A DNA stretch of 64,000 nucleotides from Rachicladosporium sp. CCFEE 5018 (GCA_002077045.2 KZ111152.1:588253-652252); one strand, 5' to 3'; positions 26,458 through 38,662 are shown, counted from the stretch's first letter. Made by a program: numbers and translations. Notes: generated by a model from the sequence alone, not told the origin.

Positions 26458-27674
26458 CTACTCATGACCAATGGGACGGCTCCTGACAACGTATGACATT
26501 GGCGCGACAGCACCAACAATCATGCCGGCCTTGCCAGTGACATGCGGATCCTCGCCCANNNNNNNNNNNNNNNNNNNNNNNNNNNNNNNNNNNNNNNNNN
26601 NNNNNNNNNNNNNNNNNNNNNNNNNNNNNNNNNNNNNNNNNNNNNNNNNNNNNNNNNNAGCACCAGGAACGATATCAGGACCTTGTTCATAACGCCCATC
26701 CAGTACGGTGTTCCAGCTGTGGGAAATCGCTGTCGATTCGTCATTAGAGGGAGGAATGAGACTTCGATCGATATCCACCAAAAGCAGATGGTGGCTGGAA
26801 GCTCCAACTGCTTGCCCATATCTCGCCACTTCTTGTTGTTGTTCGTGAACAAGCCAGAGACCAATCCTATCGGCCAGGGAAGACATTTTGCTATGATGCG
26901 ACTTAGCCAGAGTGTAAGCCATACGATCTCCCACCAGACCATGAACCAGCCGAGATACACTCCACCCACAGTAACGTCTGGGAACGCCAAGAATCCGACC
27001 AGACAAGGCGCAAGCAGAATGAGCGTGAGCGGTGTAATGTAAGTGAAGTATCGCACAAGCCAGTTCGACCCATGCACTTTCTTCACAAATCTGCTGAACT
27101 TGGAGGCCGGGTCTTCAGGCGGCTTGTATATGGTTGTCTTCTCGTGCACGGGGTTGGTGGCGATATCGAACTCGTCCACGTGGTCTTCCCGCTTCCTAGA
27201 CTTGGTCCGGTAAATGCCTTCTTCGTCCTCAGTAGTCCGACTCTTGTTCCTCGTTACCTCAGCATCTGCAGCTTCGGAAACCTGTCGCTCAATCTTGTGC
27301 AACATCAAGTCGTCTGCCATGCGATTCGATTGCTCGCGCGATTGCGAAGGAGAGTACATGCTCTGCAGTGGATCTCCCTCCTCGTGCTGCGTGTCTACCG
27401 TAAGATGACTGCCGGCGCGCGGACGTTGCTGCTGTCGAGGCTTGAGAGGTTCGTGGGTATGCTCGTGCTCTCCTATCACAGTCCCTTCCCCATCGGAGGA
27501 CTTCTCCTGGCTCGGTCGCCGATCATCCCCTTGGTTGATATTGTAGGATGGCAGAGTACCAGCTCGTTGCCGTCGCGCGTCCGTGCCACTGTGCGAAGGC
27601 GTGATGCCCAATGTAGCATCGTTGCCCTCGGTGGGATAGCTCGGTTCCGGGCGCTCGCCTATGGGTGTACTCAT
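26458..27674 (-). CDS. MscS-like mechanosensitive channel, Msy1/Msy2 type (interrupted by gap)
   Basis: The N-terminal 340 residues from the ATG at 27674 are present. A long charged disordered region is followed by WLVRYFTYITPLTLILLAP, GGVYLGWFMVWWEIVWLTLW, FTNNNKKWRDMGKQLELPA and ICFWWISIEVSFLP. This is the signature N-terminal membrane part of fungal Msy1/Msy2, organellar/ER channels that respond to hypo-osmotic stress and calcium. The channel domain and EF hand fall in the N gap at 26559-26658. After the gap a short frame ends at 26458 (stop TAG; GKAGMIVGAVAPM...). It may be the C-terminus but cannot be proven. The family is about 900 residues, so far more than 100 bp is missing. Confidence 0.7.
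26559..26658. other. Assembly gap (100 N)
   Basis: A run of exactly 100 N, a conventional length for a gap of unknown size. It cuts the mechanosensitive channel gene. Confidence 0.95.
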
Positions 27675-28473
27675 TGTGACTTCTCTAGCTCTCGCAGCCC
27701 TCTGAAACACCGGGAGAGTGCCGTGCGCACTGCGTGGACGTTGTGAATGCTCTAAATAACAGACCGCAGCCCAAAGACGTCCAGCGCTTGGGTGTCTTCG
27801 ATAGCTGCACTGGATGGCGTTCACTTAGCCAAGCTCGAGTGTATGGGTGGCTAGTGATGAAGAAGGGCAGGAGAAGGAGTAAACCCACCCTCTACCGATG
27901 CAATGCAATAGATGGGGGTGGGTGGAGTACTGCAAGCGAGGTGTAGCAGTTCAGGTATGCGTCCAATGGCGATGTAGCTCGCAGATTTTGTTTCCCAACA
28001 CCCTGCTGCGTCACCACATGTCAAAGTGCACTATATGAAGCTACGTCGATGCAGGTACCCCTTCGTCCAGCTCCTGACTGTTGCATGCGCTATCACGGTG
28101 GGTGCTCATTGCAAAGATATTCTGTGGAGACAGCTCGCTCTGTATGGCCACGAAGACTCCTGCCATCAACATCCGACACACTCTTATCGCCTTCACGTGC
28201 AATCAACGTGTTGATGAACGATGATGAAACATTAGTGTTCAGCCCTCTCGGGAAGTTATCGAGTTATCGCGGGCGGTACTGCAGTGCATAAAAGCGCCAC
28301 CCGCAAATTCCTCCGACGTGATCGACACGTGAACACGAGATAGGAGCACCTTCGAGAATGCACAGGTCACAAACCACGAATGCCGAGAGGGCAGCACGGA
28401 AAACAGCGATGTCTGGTGCGCAGAGTTCGCCGGCTGATGTAACTAGACGTTCCTCAATCAACTCATGCCCGAC
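27675..28473. other. Intergenic region between single-copy zone and block A2
   Basis: About 800 bp without a supported gene. It includes the promoter of the channel gene and the left edge of block A2, which ends essentially at the peptidase stop codon at 28474. Confidence 0.4.
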
Positions 28474-30109
28474 CTATTTCTCCCCCAGAATCTCATCATC
28501 ATCCAACAACGTCTCATACCCCTTCCAATACTTCCCCTTCAGATCACTCTCCTCCTTCGTCCCATTGAACACCGGCGTCTGCTGCGGCACCGGTCTAACA
28601 GTCTTCGTATAATTCCCAAACTGTATGCTGATGCCCTTGAAAGCCGGCACATCCCCGCCTGCCCCATTGCCACCATTGCCAGCATCCGCACGGCGATCTT
28701 GTGTGGGAGGCGGAGGGTACAGCGCTACCACTCGCGCGATATCGCCAGGGGAGATTGTGAAGTGCGCGGGGTCTACGGAGCCGCCCATGAAGACGCGGGC
28801 GAATTGCCATTCCCCGTCGGAGCCTCTGTGAGCGGAGCGAGCGTCCAGGAGAACGTCCTCGCGAAAGTATTCACCGTTGTCCCAGGTGAGACTATGAACC
28901 ATGCTGTCAGTGTCGATGACCACACATGCATGATCGGATATTCACATACCGTGCTCCAGCGTCGCTGTCATACATCATGATGCTGTTCTTGTCGAATGCT
29001 CCGCCCGCGTTGATGCCATCTGCATTCGCGGCCATGGCAGCGGTGGTGAATGCTGCATGACCGCGAGTCTCTCGCCAGTATTTCTTCGCGAGACCGACGT
29101 CCTGTAGGATGAGGCGAGCCCTCTGCTCGCCACTTAGGCCGTTGAAACGTGGCTCCACAGCCGAGGAGATCGCAGATATTGCGGCCAGCTTTTCGCGATA
29201 ACCTTCGAAGGCCGTGACATCGAGGATGAGATCTGGTCCGTTGGGATCGTTTGGATTGTTAGGATTGTATGGTGTTCGATGGAAGATGTCGTACACCCCT
29301 GTCTCGTCATTAGTATTCTCTCACTTCAACGTTCCTAAAAAGCTCCTGACACAACTCACCAGGCCTTTGATGCTCATGCAGTAGTCCAATCACATGACCT
29401 AGCTCGTGTGCCAGACTACGGGCGTTCTTCCAGTACCAAAGCTGTTGCTCCTCGTTCACAATCGGTTGGGAAGGGTCGAACCTCTTAGGCTGGAAGTAAA
29501 GATCGTTGTCGCCAGGACTGAAGCCCACATCAGCTTGCGACCCTTGGTTAGTCAGCTGAATCACGAGGCTATCCGGACTGACACCCGGGGTAGCTAGCAC
29601 GCGTCAATATCAGTCGTGAGAGTGCACCAAGATCTGCTGGACTCACTACACAAACACTCATACGATGAGCTTGCGTCACCTGCACGGACAGCGGCAGCGA
29701 CACACGCGCGGTCGGGAACAATGCGCAGTGATGACCGCTGCATCGCTGGTCCCCATGCTGCTATTGCGTCGCCCATGATATCATACAACATAAGCAAAGC
29801 GCGATCGTCTTTGTAGCAGAATTGCACGTAATGCTTTGTATCGCCATCACAGCTCCCCGGCCATGGCTTTCGAAAGGTATCGCGGGCCACTCCTTGAGGG
29901 AGGTGCTCGCGCTCGGCGTCTGAATAGATCCCGAACCAGCGTCGATCCAAGCCTCGGACATGTTTGATACTGGTATTGGTAGGATGGGCCGGTAAGATGT
30001 TGGCCGACTTGCGGTGCTCAAGGATTTCTGGAGCATAGTGCGGCCAGAGTGCGATGTAGCCAGAGATGGTGATTGCGAGTCCAAGGATTGGTTTCAGATA
30101 GCGCGGCAT
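28474..30109 (-). CDS. Astacin-like zinc metallopeptidase, copy 2
   Basis: Exons 30109-29647, 29593-29360, 29298-28950 and 28891-28474 give 487 residues, the same exon lengths (463, 234, 349, 418) as copy 1. The zinc motif HELGHVIGLLHEHQRP, Met-turn SIMMYDS and N-terminal hydrophobic anchor are intact. All three introns have good donors (GTGAGT, GTGAGT, GTATGT) and the TACTAAT branch in intron 2, so this is probably the fully functional member of the pair. The frame upstream of 30109 opens only from a GTG. Differences from copy 1 cluster in exon 3 and the C-terminal region. Divergent from ETF-alpha copy 2. Confidence 0.85.
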
Positions 30110-31190
30110 GCTTGATAGTGCTACCACTACTCTGTACAGCTTCGATGGAAGACTCGTCGAATGGTGTAAAGCAGACTTTAGGTGTTCGACAACATCTTCG
30201 CTTGGCCGTCCAATTTGTGAGCAGTGGCTGTCTGGCGGTCAATGGCATGGCCTCACAGCAAACGCCAGTCGCGCTGCTGACGAGGGCCTTCACCAAGCAG
30301 CTGACTTGCGCAACACTCGTTCTGCCAGATCGTCGGTTACGAACGGCCTTCAGGCTGCTAGAGGTACTACACCTCCAGACGTCCGGAGCATCGGCGCTGG
30401 CAATCGATTGTTTTCAGCAACAATATGATTTAGCTGAGCTATCGATCGAATGCGTAATGCACAAAACAAGAAAGACTGTCCTTGATGACATGAGGGTGAT
30501 ATGCGCAGAACAAAGATCGGAAAGACGTAAGCAAGGCTGGGAACGCGGTGGATGTCTTTGGAGTAAGAAGAAGAGGGCACGCTGAGAGAGAGTCCGCGTT
30601 CAATTTGACTTGCCTGCTTCATTCTGTAGTCCAATGTCTGACGTCCGGAGAAGACAGCCAGCTGCACAGTCGAAGGCGAGATCTGTTGCGTGCGCTCGGT
30701 ACCCTTCTGCATCGTGTCTCCCAGGCGCTTCTCACGTCAACGAGGCTCATAGCGTCCTGACCACTCGAGGGTTCCCAGGTATGGGTTATACAATGCCCTC
30801 TAGGATGCAGGTAGTGGTTCGGTTCTGACACAGATTGACGAGATTATATCGTAGGCACGAAGGACAAAGTGCGAATTGAGACATTCATAGTCCGCCTACG
30901 CTCGTAATTGAGAAATGGAGCCGAACAAGGCGCCACTTGAAGATATTCGGAAGACGTGGGCGAGATGTTGTTAGTCAGACGGAGAAACCAGGGACGTTCC
31001 AATTGATGGAACTCGCGGCGGAATAACGACGCTCCTTAGCTCCGGCGCATCTCCAGCCAATCTACTTCCACCTCGGCCCATCCTCCCCGCGATCGGCTCA
31101 CGGCTCATGAACTTCATCTTGACTTGACATGTGCATTGGTAGGCGTCTTCGTATGTAGTGGCGACGATCGTTTGCGCCCATCCCACAAGC
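30110..31190. other. Divergent intergenic region, peptidase / ETF-alpha copy 2
   Basis: About 1.1 kb carrying both promoters. Both ends resemble 3988-5097 in reverse; the centre is unlike it. A forward frame at 30108-30428 mirrors the reverse frame 4623-5099 but is not accepted as a gene. Confidence 0.45.
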
Positions 31191-32237
31191 ATGGCCCTCC
31201 CTGTCCGCTCCTCCCTCCTCCGAGGCGCCCACACGTGTCTCCGCCAGCAGCACCGTCTGCTTGCACGGGAAGCCACACTCCGCCGCCTCGCATCCACCCT
31301 GGCAGTCCTCGAACAGCGCGATGGCAAACTTAACATGAGCTCTTTGGCCGCAGTCTCCGCAGCGCAGAAACTCGGCAACAATGTCCACGCTTTCGTAGCT
31401 GGTGGCAACATCAAGGCTGTAGCCGAAGCAGCGGGCAAAGTTGAGGGGATTGAGAAAGTGGTCTACGTCGACAATGCTGCGTACGACAAGGGACTGCCCG
31501 AGAACTACGCGCCGTTACTGGTTGAGAACATCAAGAAGGGAGGCTACTCGCACGTCTTCGCCGGGCACAGCGCATTTGGCAAAAACTTAATGCCCCGGGT
31601 GGCGGCTATGCTCGATGTGCAGCAGATCTCTGACATCACGAGTGTCGAGAGCGAGGACACATTCGTTCGACCTATATATGCTGGGAACGCCATTTTGACT
31701 GTCCAGAGCGATGATGCGACGAAGATCATCACAGTACGGGGGACAGCGTTTCCTTCTGGAGCAACGGAAGGAGGGTCCGCGAGCGTAGAGGAGGGTGTTG
31801 ATCCGAAGGCAGAATGTCCGACAGAGTGGGTGAGCGAGAATCTGGCGAAGTCAGATCGACCTGAGCTGGCGTCGGCTTCGAGGGTGGTGTCTGGAGGACG
31901 AGGGCTGAAGTCGAAGGACGAATTCGATCGGATCATCACGCCTCTTGCGGATGCGCTGGGAGCTGCGATTGGTGCTTCGCGAGCTGCTGTGGACTCTGGG
32001 TTTGCGGACAACTCGCTGCAGGTTGGACAGACCGGGAAGAACGTTGCGCCTGAGCTGTACCTGTGCGCAGGGATCAGTGGAGCGATTCAACATTTGGCTG
32101 GGATGAAGGATTCGAAGGTCATTGCGGCGATCAATAAGGACGGTGATGCGCCGATATTCCAGATTGCGGACGTTGGGCTTGTGGGAGACTTGTTCGAACG
32201 TGTTCCGGAGATGGTAGAGAAACTCAAGGCAGCATGA
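31191..32237 (+). CDS. ETFA: Electron transfer flavoprotein subunit alpha, copy 2
   Basis: 348 residues from the ATG at 31191 (MALPVRSSLLRG). There are 9 differences from copy 1 by eye, four of them in the cleavable presequence. The FAD-domain signature LYLCAGISGAIQH and all flanking residues are unchanged, so both copies should be functional. Upstream in-frame codons start at GTG (31158) and are not conserved. The role is as for copy 1: matrix electron carrier between acyl-CoA dehydrogenases and the quinone pool. Confidence 0.93.
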   Translation: MALPVRSSLLRGAHTCLRQQHRLLAREATLRRLASTLAVLEQRDGKLNMSSLAAVSAAQKLGNNVHAFVAGGNIKAVAEAAGKVEGIEKVVYVDNAAYDKGLPENYAPLLVENIKKGGYSHVFAGHSAFGKNLMPRVAAMLDVQQISDITSVESEDTFVRPIYAGNAILTVQSDDATKIITVRGTAFPSGATEGGSASVEEGVDPKAECPTEWVSENLAKSDRPELASASRVVSGGRGLKSKDEFDRIITPLADALGAAIGASRAAVDSGFADNSLQVGQTGKNVAPELYLCAGISGAIQHLAGMKDSKVIAAINKDGDAPIFQIADVGLVGDLFERVPEMVEKLKAA

Positions 32238-32585
32238 TGTACTTCTATCTCCATGGTCCCTCTCTATTTGCTATCGTCTGCATCATGCGCGAACGTCTAC
32301 GCCTCATACAAGTTGATCTCGGTCTAGGGTCCATTATGACTTGCACAACCTCCGGTACGGGCCAAATTGTCGACATAACCAGTGCAAGCTTGATTCCTTC
32401 ATGAGGAATCGTGCACACGAGCTTGTGCACGGGAGCTGAGTCGATTGCCGCCGTGCTAGCATACAGCTGGGCTCTCGACCACTCATGGAATCTCCTCGCG
32501 GACAGAGATGTCGCTGCTGCGACGACCTCTCGCGCTCAGCGTCCGCGGCGTAGGCATTGATCCGACATCGAACCCATCGAACTCG
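32238..32585. other. Intergenic region between convergent genes
   Basis: 348 bp between two stop codons. It is not obviously similar to the equivalent 2682-2940 beyond the first few bases. No feature is seen. Confidence 0.4.
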
Positions 32586-34438
32586 TCATGGGGTGTCGAC
32601 TGGAACCCGAACCACCCTAATTTCGCTGCTCTCTCCAAATCCCAAAGCCACATCCTCGCCCTCCTCATCATCGGTCGCGGTCGAGTCCGTCACTTCCACT
32701 GCCGTCAAATCGATCAGCACCGTACTAAGCCCATTCTCGACCTTGTCATTGTTCTTCGCCTTCTTCCGCTCCCTCTTCTGCTGGTCCTTATCGATCGACC
32801 AGAACAATTCAGTAGACTGATTGAGGCGGTCGTCCTCGTCGCGAAAGTCCCTGCCATCGCAGACTTTATCGACCACGTTGTCGGGCAAGGTCTTCAAGTC
32901 AAACACGTTGATGCAGTCACGCAGGAGATCGAGGTACTGCATGACCCCGGGCAGATTCGCGGCAACGTTGGTGATGCCCTCGCAGGAAGTGCCGTCGGGG
33001 TGCATATACAGCTCTTCGATGTCGTAGACTAGCTTCTTGTTAGCACATGTGTGGTCGATACAACGCGAATCCGTGATGAGGACTTACCACTGTAGTGAGT
33101 CATGATCCATAACAGGAACACCGGGTCCCGAGCTGGACGTTTGTGGAAGGTCAGAAGGTTGAGGAAGACGTAGAGATGTGGCTGGTCGACACCTGCTAAA
33201 CGGTAACCTCCGACATTTGATTTGGTGCCAAAGTGTAGTGCAAGCTTGCGCACTAGCATCAGCAGCTCGACAGTCATGGGCTCCTCCTTGTCACAGTCGG
33301 TATAAGAGTAGAGCGACGTAGCATTGCGCACGCCTTCTTTGGGAGGGTAGCCGAGGGCCCTGCACCTAACTTGGCCCTGATACAAGCCAACACGACCGCA
33401 GCCTCGAGGCGTCTCGAAGTCCGGGAAGAGCTTGTAAAGCCCATCAGCGATGAGGTCTGCAAGGTCAGCCTGCAGTAGAGTAGAGTTCGTATGATGAAGG
33501 CTGCCCCACGTTAGGTACTCGTGGGTGAACTTGCGAGGGTGTATGTCGCCTTGTATGTAAGGGTCCCAGATGTAGTCGTCGTTGTAGATATCGAAATGGT
33601 TCGCTAGATCAAGTGCCGACCAGAACGGTACCGGCTTTTCATTCATATCTTCGCAGGCGCGGCGGTCAACGATCTGGATTGTCACATTGCCCTGTCTCTC
33701 CGAGTGACGGTTCAGAGCGTGGATGAAGAGAAACATGAAGTCATTCGAGTACGAGAGGAACTCATCAATCTCCAGATCCTTCCATACCAGGTGGTTGATG
33801 AGGATGTAGATCATGTCCGCGACCGTCATGCCATCAATATGTTTCGGCACTTGATTCGAGCGGCTTGCCGCAGAGGGCAGGAGGACATCTTGTGCTGTAT
33901 GTCCGTTCGTGCGACGCTTGTTGGCTTTGATGTTGCCGGGCTTGTGGCCTGCAGCTGTCGAGACCGTGCGACCGACGTAGGGCGAGCCGCGAGACCCGAT
34001 CTTGGCGAGGAACTTCATGGTGTCCTCTGAGATTTTGACTGTCGGCAGGGACTTCAGCAGCGCGATATAAGCCGCTCCTGCAACAGGCTTCTCGAATTCT
34101 TTTTCTTTGTCCGGTTCGATCGAGTCTACTGCCTCATCTTCGAGGACCGTCGAGTTTGCGAGATGAAACCTCTGTGTCTGGCTCTGCTTCTTCGCCTTTC
34201 GCTTTGCTCTGCGCTCTTGCGCCTGCTCGAACTTCGTGAGTACTGTCGCCACAATGCTGACCGGGTCAGATTGCAAGTCCAGCCATTTGCCAGCGCGCAC
34301 GTCGTTGGCCCGTTCTAGGCGAAACGCCCGGTCGCGCTCGGCTTTCAGCTGAACAGTCCTTGAGGTTGATGTAGCCCCAATTCGGCGCTTTGCGATGGGC
34401 ATCTCTGCGTTGCGAAGGTGTTTGCGCTTCATGGCCAT
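32586..34438 (-). CDS. Fungal protein of unknown function, copy 2 (intact)
   Basis: Exon 1 34438-33088 and exon 2 33028-32586 give 597 residues. The 59-bp intron (33029-33087) has GTAAGT, a GCTAAC branch and TAG, in the same place as the intron of copy 1. The N-terminus is basic with possible nuclear localisation sequences (MKRKH, AKRRIG, RRAKRKAKKQ). The central domain has RTNGHTAQDVLLP, NHLVWKDLE, HALNRHSERQG, VTIQIVDRRAC, IHPRKFTHEYLTWG and QVRCRALGYPPKEG. The C-terminus is Lys/Glu/Asp-rich. It is perhaps a member of the fungal DUF7587-like group, from memory and not certain. The frame that is broken in copy 1 is open here. Confidence 0.7.
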
Positions 34439-35101
34439 GGGAATGTGCAGGTCTGTATTGCAGTATGCATGTCCGGCTTCGCTGCTGGCGATGTGATAAG
34501 TCGATGAGTGTATGATCTAGGATGGCACCCAAAGCTTATATGATCCGAGTACTGTTATCGCTGTGGTGCTGAGTGCAAGGACTCACTCGACCTTAGGACT
34601 CCCTTCGTTGTAACTTCAGTGTCAAATGAGCTGGACTCGAGTGAGGTGCTTTATCACCATACGCAACGCAAGATGGGCTTTATCCCAATCTTGTCACGTC
34701 AGTACAACCTGGATTTGCAGAGTCCTTCATTGCAGGCTGGTGCCGTCGTCACTGCAATCCCAGAGTGGAGTGTGCCAAGGTCGAGTGAAGCGACTCCGGA
34801 ATGTCTACTAGGTGGACTTTAACCCAGTTCAACAGACGCAGTAACTGTGTTCAGTGACTTCGGACGCCATCATCAACGTGGCTTCAGTGTAGAGCCAGAC
34901 GGAGCCAGGTATCGTGTCGCTGATCCGTGCGTGGATGATCCGGACCGTGGTGCCTACAAGTAACCTCGAAGTCAGTGCGACAGCAGATCATGCGAGCGGA
35001 TCACCTGGATTCCTCACTGAGCTAGCCATGAGAAGAAGAGACACTGAGCTGTCATTGTGCAATACTACCAACCCAGACCTTCACTCACTTGACGTACTTA
35101 C
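34439..35101. other. Intergenic region
   Basis: 663 bp between the start of the unknown-function gene and the stop of the SDR. It lies beyond the edge of block A2, and no gene or repeat is recognised. Confidence 0.4.
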
Positions 35102-36012
35102 TCACCGCGCCAGATTAGCCGGTGCCGGCGCCCTCGGTCCCTGTGGCGTAACGTACGCCTTTGTCAACCCACCATCGACCACAAAGTCCGTCCCGTTGAC
35201 AAAGCTGCTCTCATCACTCGCCAAGAAAAGCACAGCTTGTGCCTGCTCAATCGCCTCTCCAAACCTTCCGGTCGGGAAATGGATCTCACGCCTGTGTCTC
35301 TTCGCCGCATCGTCGCCGAGCCAGTCCTGCAGCAGTGGGGTGTTCAAGGGAGCCGGGCAGAGCGAGTTGAAGCGATAGCTCTCTTTCGCGTGGACGATGG
35401 CAAGTTCGCGCGTCATGGCTAGGACTGCGCCTTTGGATGCCGTGTAGGCGAGCTGAGGTGTTGAAGCACCGACAAGCGCGACCATGGAGGCGGTGTTGAT
35501 GATGCTGCCGCGAGACTTCTTGTGTCTGCGAAGCGAGATGATGGCGTGCTTGCTGCCGTACCACACGCCCTTGACGTTGACAGCTTGCGTGAGGTCCCAG
35601 ATCTTCTCCGGCGTGTCGATGGCATCTGCGTCTATTAGCAGGAGAAGCACTGTGTAGTGGAATCAGGACACAAACCTGCATCAGCCGGATGCATGATGCC
35701 CGCATTGTTGAACATCACGTCCACGCCACCCCAGTCATCCAGTGAATTTACGACACGCTCGATGTCGGCTTCTTTGGTGACATCGCAGTGTGCTGTATCA
35801 AGCTTGCCTTTGGCGTTGGGCGCGAGCTCGTGCACCTTTTCTTTGGCCTTGGCGAGGGATGCTTCGGAGACATCTGTCATCAGGACTGAGGCGCCTTCGC
35901 GCATGAAGAGGATTGTCGTCTCCAGACCGATGCCACCGGCAGCACCAGTGATGATCGCATTCTTGCCTGCGAGACGGCCGTTGATTGGATATTTGCCTTC
36001 CCAGTCTGCCAT
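35102..36012 (-). CDS. Short-chain dehydrogenase/reductase
   Basis: Exons 36012-35676 and 35631-35102, with a 44-bp intron (GTTTGT, CTAAT branch, TAG), give 288 residues. It is a classical SDR: cofactor loop TGAAGGIG at about 24-31, FNNAG (the NNAG motif) near 105, catalytic Ser in NTASM, YTASK (Tyr and Lys) near 180, and the C-terminal VNGTDFVVDGG. An Asp after beta-2 (MTDVSE) suggests NAD rather than NADP. The substrate is not predictable; relatives include hydroxysteroid- and cyclopentanol-type dehydrogenases. Divergent from the glutamine synthetase gene. Confidence 0.85.
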
Positions 36013-36638
36013 ATTGTCGAAATTAGTAGTTCGGATGCAGGATTGACAGGTCGCACGATAAGACTTAGGGAAAGTTGATGGGTAGGAGAAGATTGTTTAT
36101 GGATGATAGAAGATAGATTGCCTGACTGACAACAGGACTTTCCCAACAGCCTTGCGATGACTGATGTTTGCCTCAATTTCGGTCGCACCTCGTCGCAGTT
36201 TCGTCCGGCGGTGAACGCATGCCGCACAATCTTTCAGATAACCCTTATGTCATCGTCCCGATAACGGACCTCACCATTCCGCCCTGGGGTAGGAATCCCG
36301 CGGGAGGCAGTGAGATGCTCGCTGGAAGTCATGTACTTGACATCGCGATGATATAGAGTCTCTTCGCTTCACAACAAGACTAAATAGGAGAGAGGGAGCG
36401 CCAGGAAGAAGGACGAATGGCAGTGACGTTGCGACGTGCATCGTTAGCGTGGTCGATCTGTTGAAGCTCCGCACGCGACAGCAGGGCACAGAGCTATAAG
36501 CTATACAGATAGCAAAGTAGAGCTTCTACAACATTGCCCTGTTCCAATCGCTGGTCGCCTGTCAAGTCGCTCGCTGCTGCGCTGCTCGTACTTTCATTCA
36601 GCGGTACCATTAACCAGCAGCACATCCTGCCAGCAACC
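36013..36638. promoter_or_regulatory. Divergent promoter region, SDR / glutamine synthetase
   Basis: 626 bp between two divergent ATGs, so it holds both promoters. No specific element is identified with confidence. Confidence 0.4.
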
Positions 36639-38288
36639 ATGGCAATCACAGACGACCCCGCCGAGCTCACGCACGCCGACCTTAAAGAACTCCTCAAAGA
36701 CGACATCAGCGTCAAAGTTGGCGGCACCGACATCGATGGCATCCTCCGCGGCAAGCTCATGTCCAAGAAGAAATTCCTCTCCGTCTCCGAATCTGGCTTT
36801 GGCTTCTGCAGCGTGATCTTCGGCTGGGATATGCACGATCAGACGTATTTCAAGGAACTCAAGATCAGCAATAAGGAGAATGGGTACAGAGACATTGTGG
36901 CGGAGATAGACCTGGCGAGCTATAGGAGGATACCGTGGGAGAACGATATACCGTTCTTTCTAGTCAGTTTTAGGGAGCCCGAGGGCGGGCCACTGAGTGC
37001 TTGCCCACGGAGCTTGTTGGAGAAGCAGGTCAAGAAGATTAGTGATGCTGGGTATGGCGCGCTTGCTGGAGGTAAGGTAGTCTTCTCTCTTTGCTCTCAT
37101 CCACCTTCGTCGATCAAGTCTACCACGGCCTCTCTGCTAGCCCAGGACTACAACCCGTACTAACACCAGCCTTCCACTCCCACAGCCGAATTCGAGTTCT
37201 ACCAGTTCCGCGCCCCAACCACGACCTCATCCCAAACCCCCCACACCGAACGCAACTCCTCAGCAACAGCCACCTACCTCCGCGAGAACCCCGTAAACTC
37301 TCTCCCTCCGCTGGAAGAAGGCATGTTCGGCTACTCCCTCACCCGCCCAATCCACAACCAAGACTACTACTACGGCATCTTCGACGCCTGCGCTAGATTC
37401 CGCTGCAACATCGAGGGCTGGCACACCGAGTCCGGGCCCGGCGTGTACGAGGCTGCGCTCGAGTACGGCGAGATAGCCGAGATGGCCGATCGGGCTGCGT
37501 TGTTCAAGCTGACGGTGAAGAATATTGGGAGTAAGTTCGGGATTACGCCGTGTTTTATGGCGAAGCCGAGGGAGGGCCTGCCGGGAAATAGTGGACATGT
37601 GCATTTGTCGTTGACGGATAAGAAGGGAAAGAATCTGTTTTCGAGGGAGAAGCCGGACTCGAATGCTGCGTATCCTGATCTTGCACACCTCTCAGATCTT
37701 GGACGACATTTTCTCGCGGGCTTGCTCGAGGGTCTGCCGGACGTAATGCCCATCGTAGCGCCGACGATAAATAGCTACAAGCGCCTTGTCGAGAACTTCT
37801 GGGCGCCCGTGACAGTCTCATGGGGTCTCGAACACCGCGCCGCATCGATCCGACTCATCGCCCCACCCACAGCGTCCCCCAAAGCAACGCGCTTCGAGAT
37901 CCGCGTCCCCGGCGCAGACGCAAACACCTACCTCGTACTCGCCACGATCCTCGCACTCGGCTGGCGGGGCGTGGAGAAGAAGCTGCAGCTGAAGATCCCG
38001 CCTCTGGGTAAGGGCCAGGATGTCGGTGGACGGGAGGATAAGGGTGAGAGGTTAGCGAAAAGCTTGAAAGAGGCTACGGAAAGGTTCAAGAGGAAGGGTA
38101 GTATTGCGAGGGAGGTATTTGTGGACGATTTCGTCGATCATTTTGCTGGGACGAGGGAGCATGAGATTAGGTTGTGGGATGAGGCTGTAACGGATTGGTA
38201 AGTCTTCGCCCATTTCTGCGAAGGTTGAACGAGCGACTATACTGACCAAGATGCTAGGGAGGTCAAGAGGTATATCGAGACGGTGTAG
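36639..38288 (+). CDS. Type-I-like glutamine synthetase family protein
   Basis: Exons 36639-37071, 37186-38197 and 38258-38288 give 491 residues. Intron 1 (114 bp) has a TACTAAC branch; intron 2 (60 bp) has GTAAGT and CTGAC. The last exon adds only the final 10 codons. The beta-grasp domain is followed by the catalytic domain with AEFEFYQF (metal-binding Glu), PGNSGHVHLSL (the glutamine synthetase HxH region), SYKRLVENFWAPVTVSWG and EIRVPGADANTYLVLA. This group, related to bacterial GlnA-like and fungal FluG C-terminal domains, includes gamma-glutamyl-amine ligases as well as true glutamine synthetases. The acceptor amine is undecided. The ATG at 36639 was chosen because the upstream frame opens from TTG. 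Confidence 0.82.
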
Positions 38289-38662
38289 TGTCGGCTCAGG
38301 CTCCTTCTTCGAATCGCCGCGATGTGAAGACTGCTCCAGTGATCGAAATCAGATACCCACGACAGCCACGAGGTACCAGTGCGAGACCTGCAAACTCTTA
38401 CTGACCAATCATACGTGATGACCTCTCTGTCAACATCTTCCGCGCGAGTGCATACCTCTGAGACAACAGCAACTTCACCCATGACTTACGATTTCGCGCG
38501 ACGCGTGAACACCTGCAACTGAGTAGCTCGAATTGAGTTCGCGCTTATCGCCGTGCCTGACTCGCTATCTCCGACCATGCCCAAATTCTCGAACCTCGAT
38601 CGGCAGATGCATTCGTGTGGATCTCTATCTATACAGCATTCCCTGTCACTACGACCGCAGTC
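38289..38662. other. Intergenic region upstream of BMS1
   Basis: 374 bp, presumed terminator of the glutamine synthetase gene and promoter of BMS1. Nothing else is seen. Confidence 0.4.

Larger units (their letters stand above)
28474..34438. repeat. Duplicated block A2 (inverted partner 920-6732)
   Basis: Reverse-complement copy of block A1: peptidase (-), ETF-alpha (+), unknown-function gene (-). See the A1 entry for similarity estimates. Confidence 0.85.

Noticed and set aside
38615..38662. Upstream BMS1 start
   Set aside because: GTG codon; the ATG at 38663 gives a normal Bms1 N-terminus.
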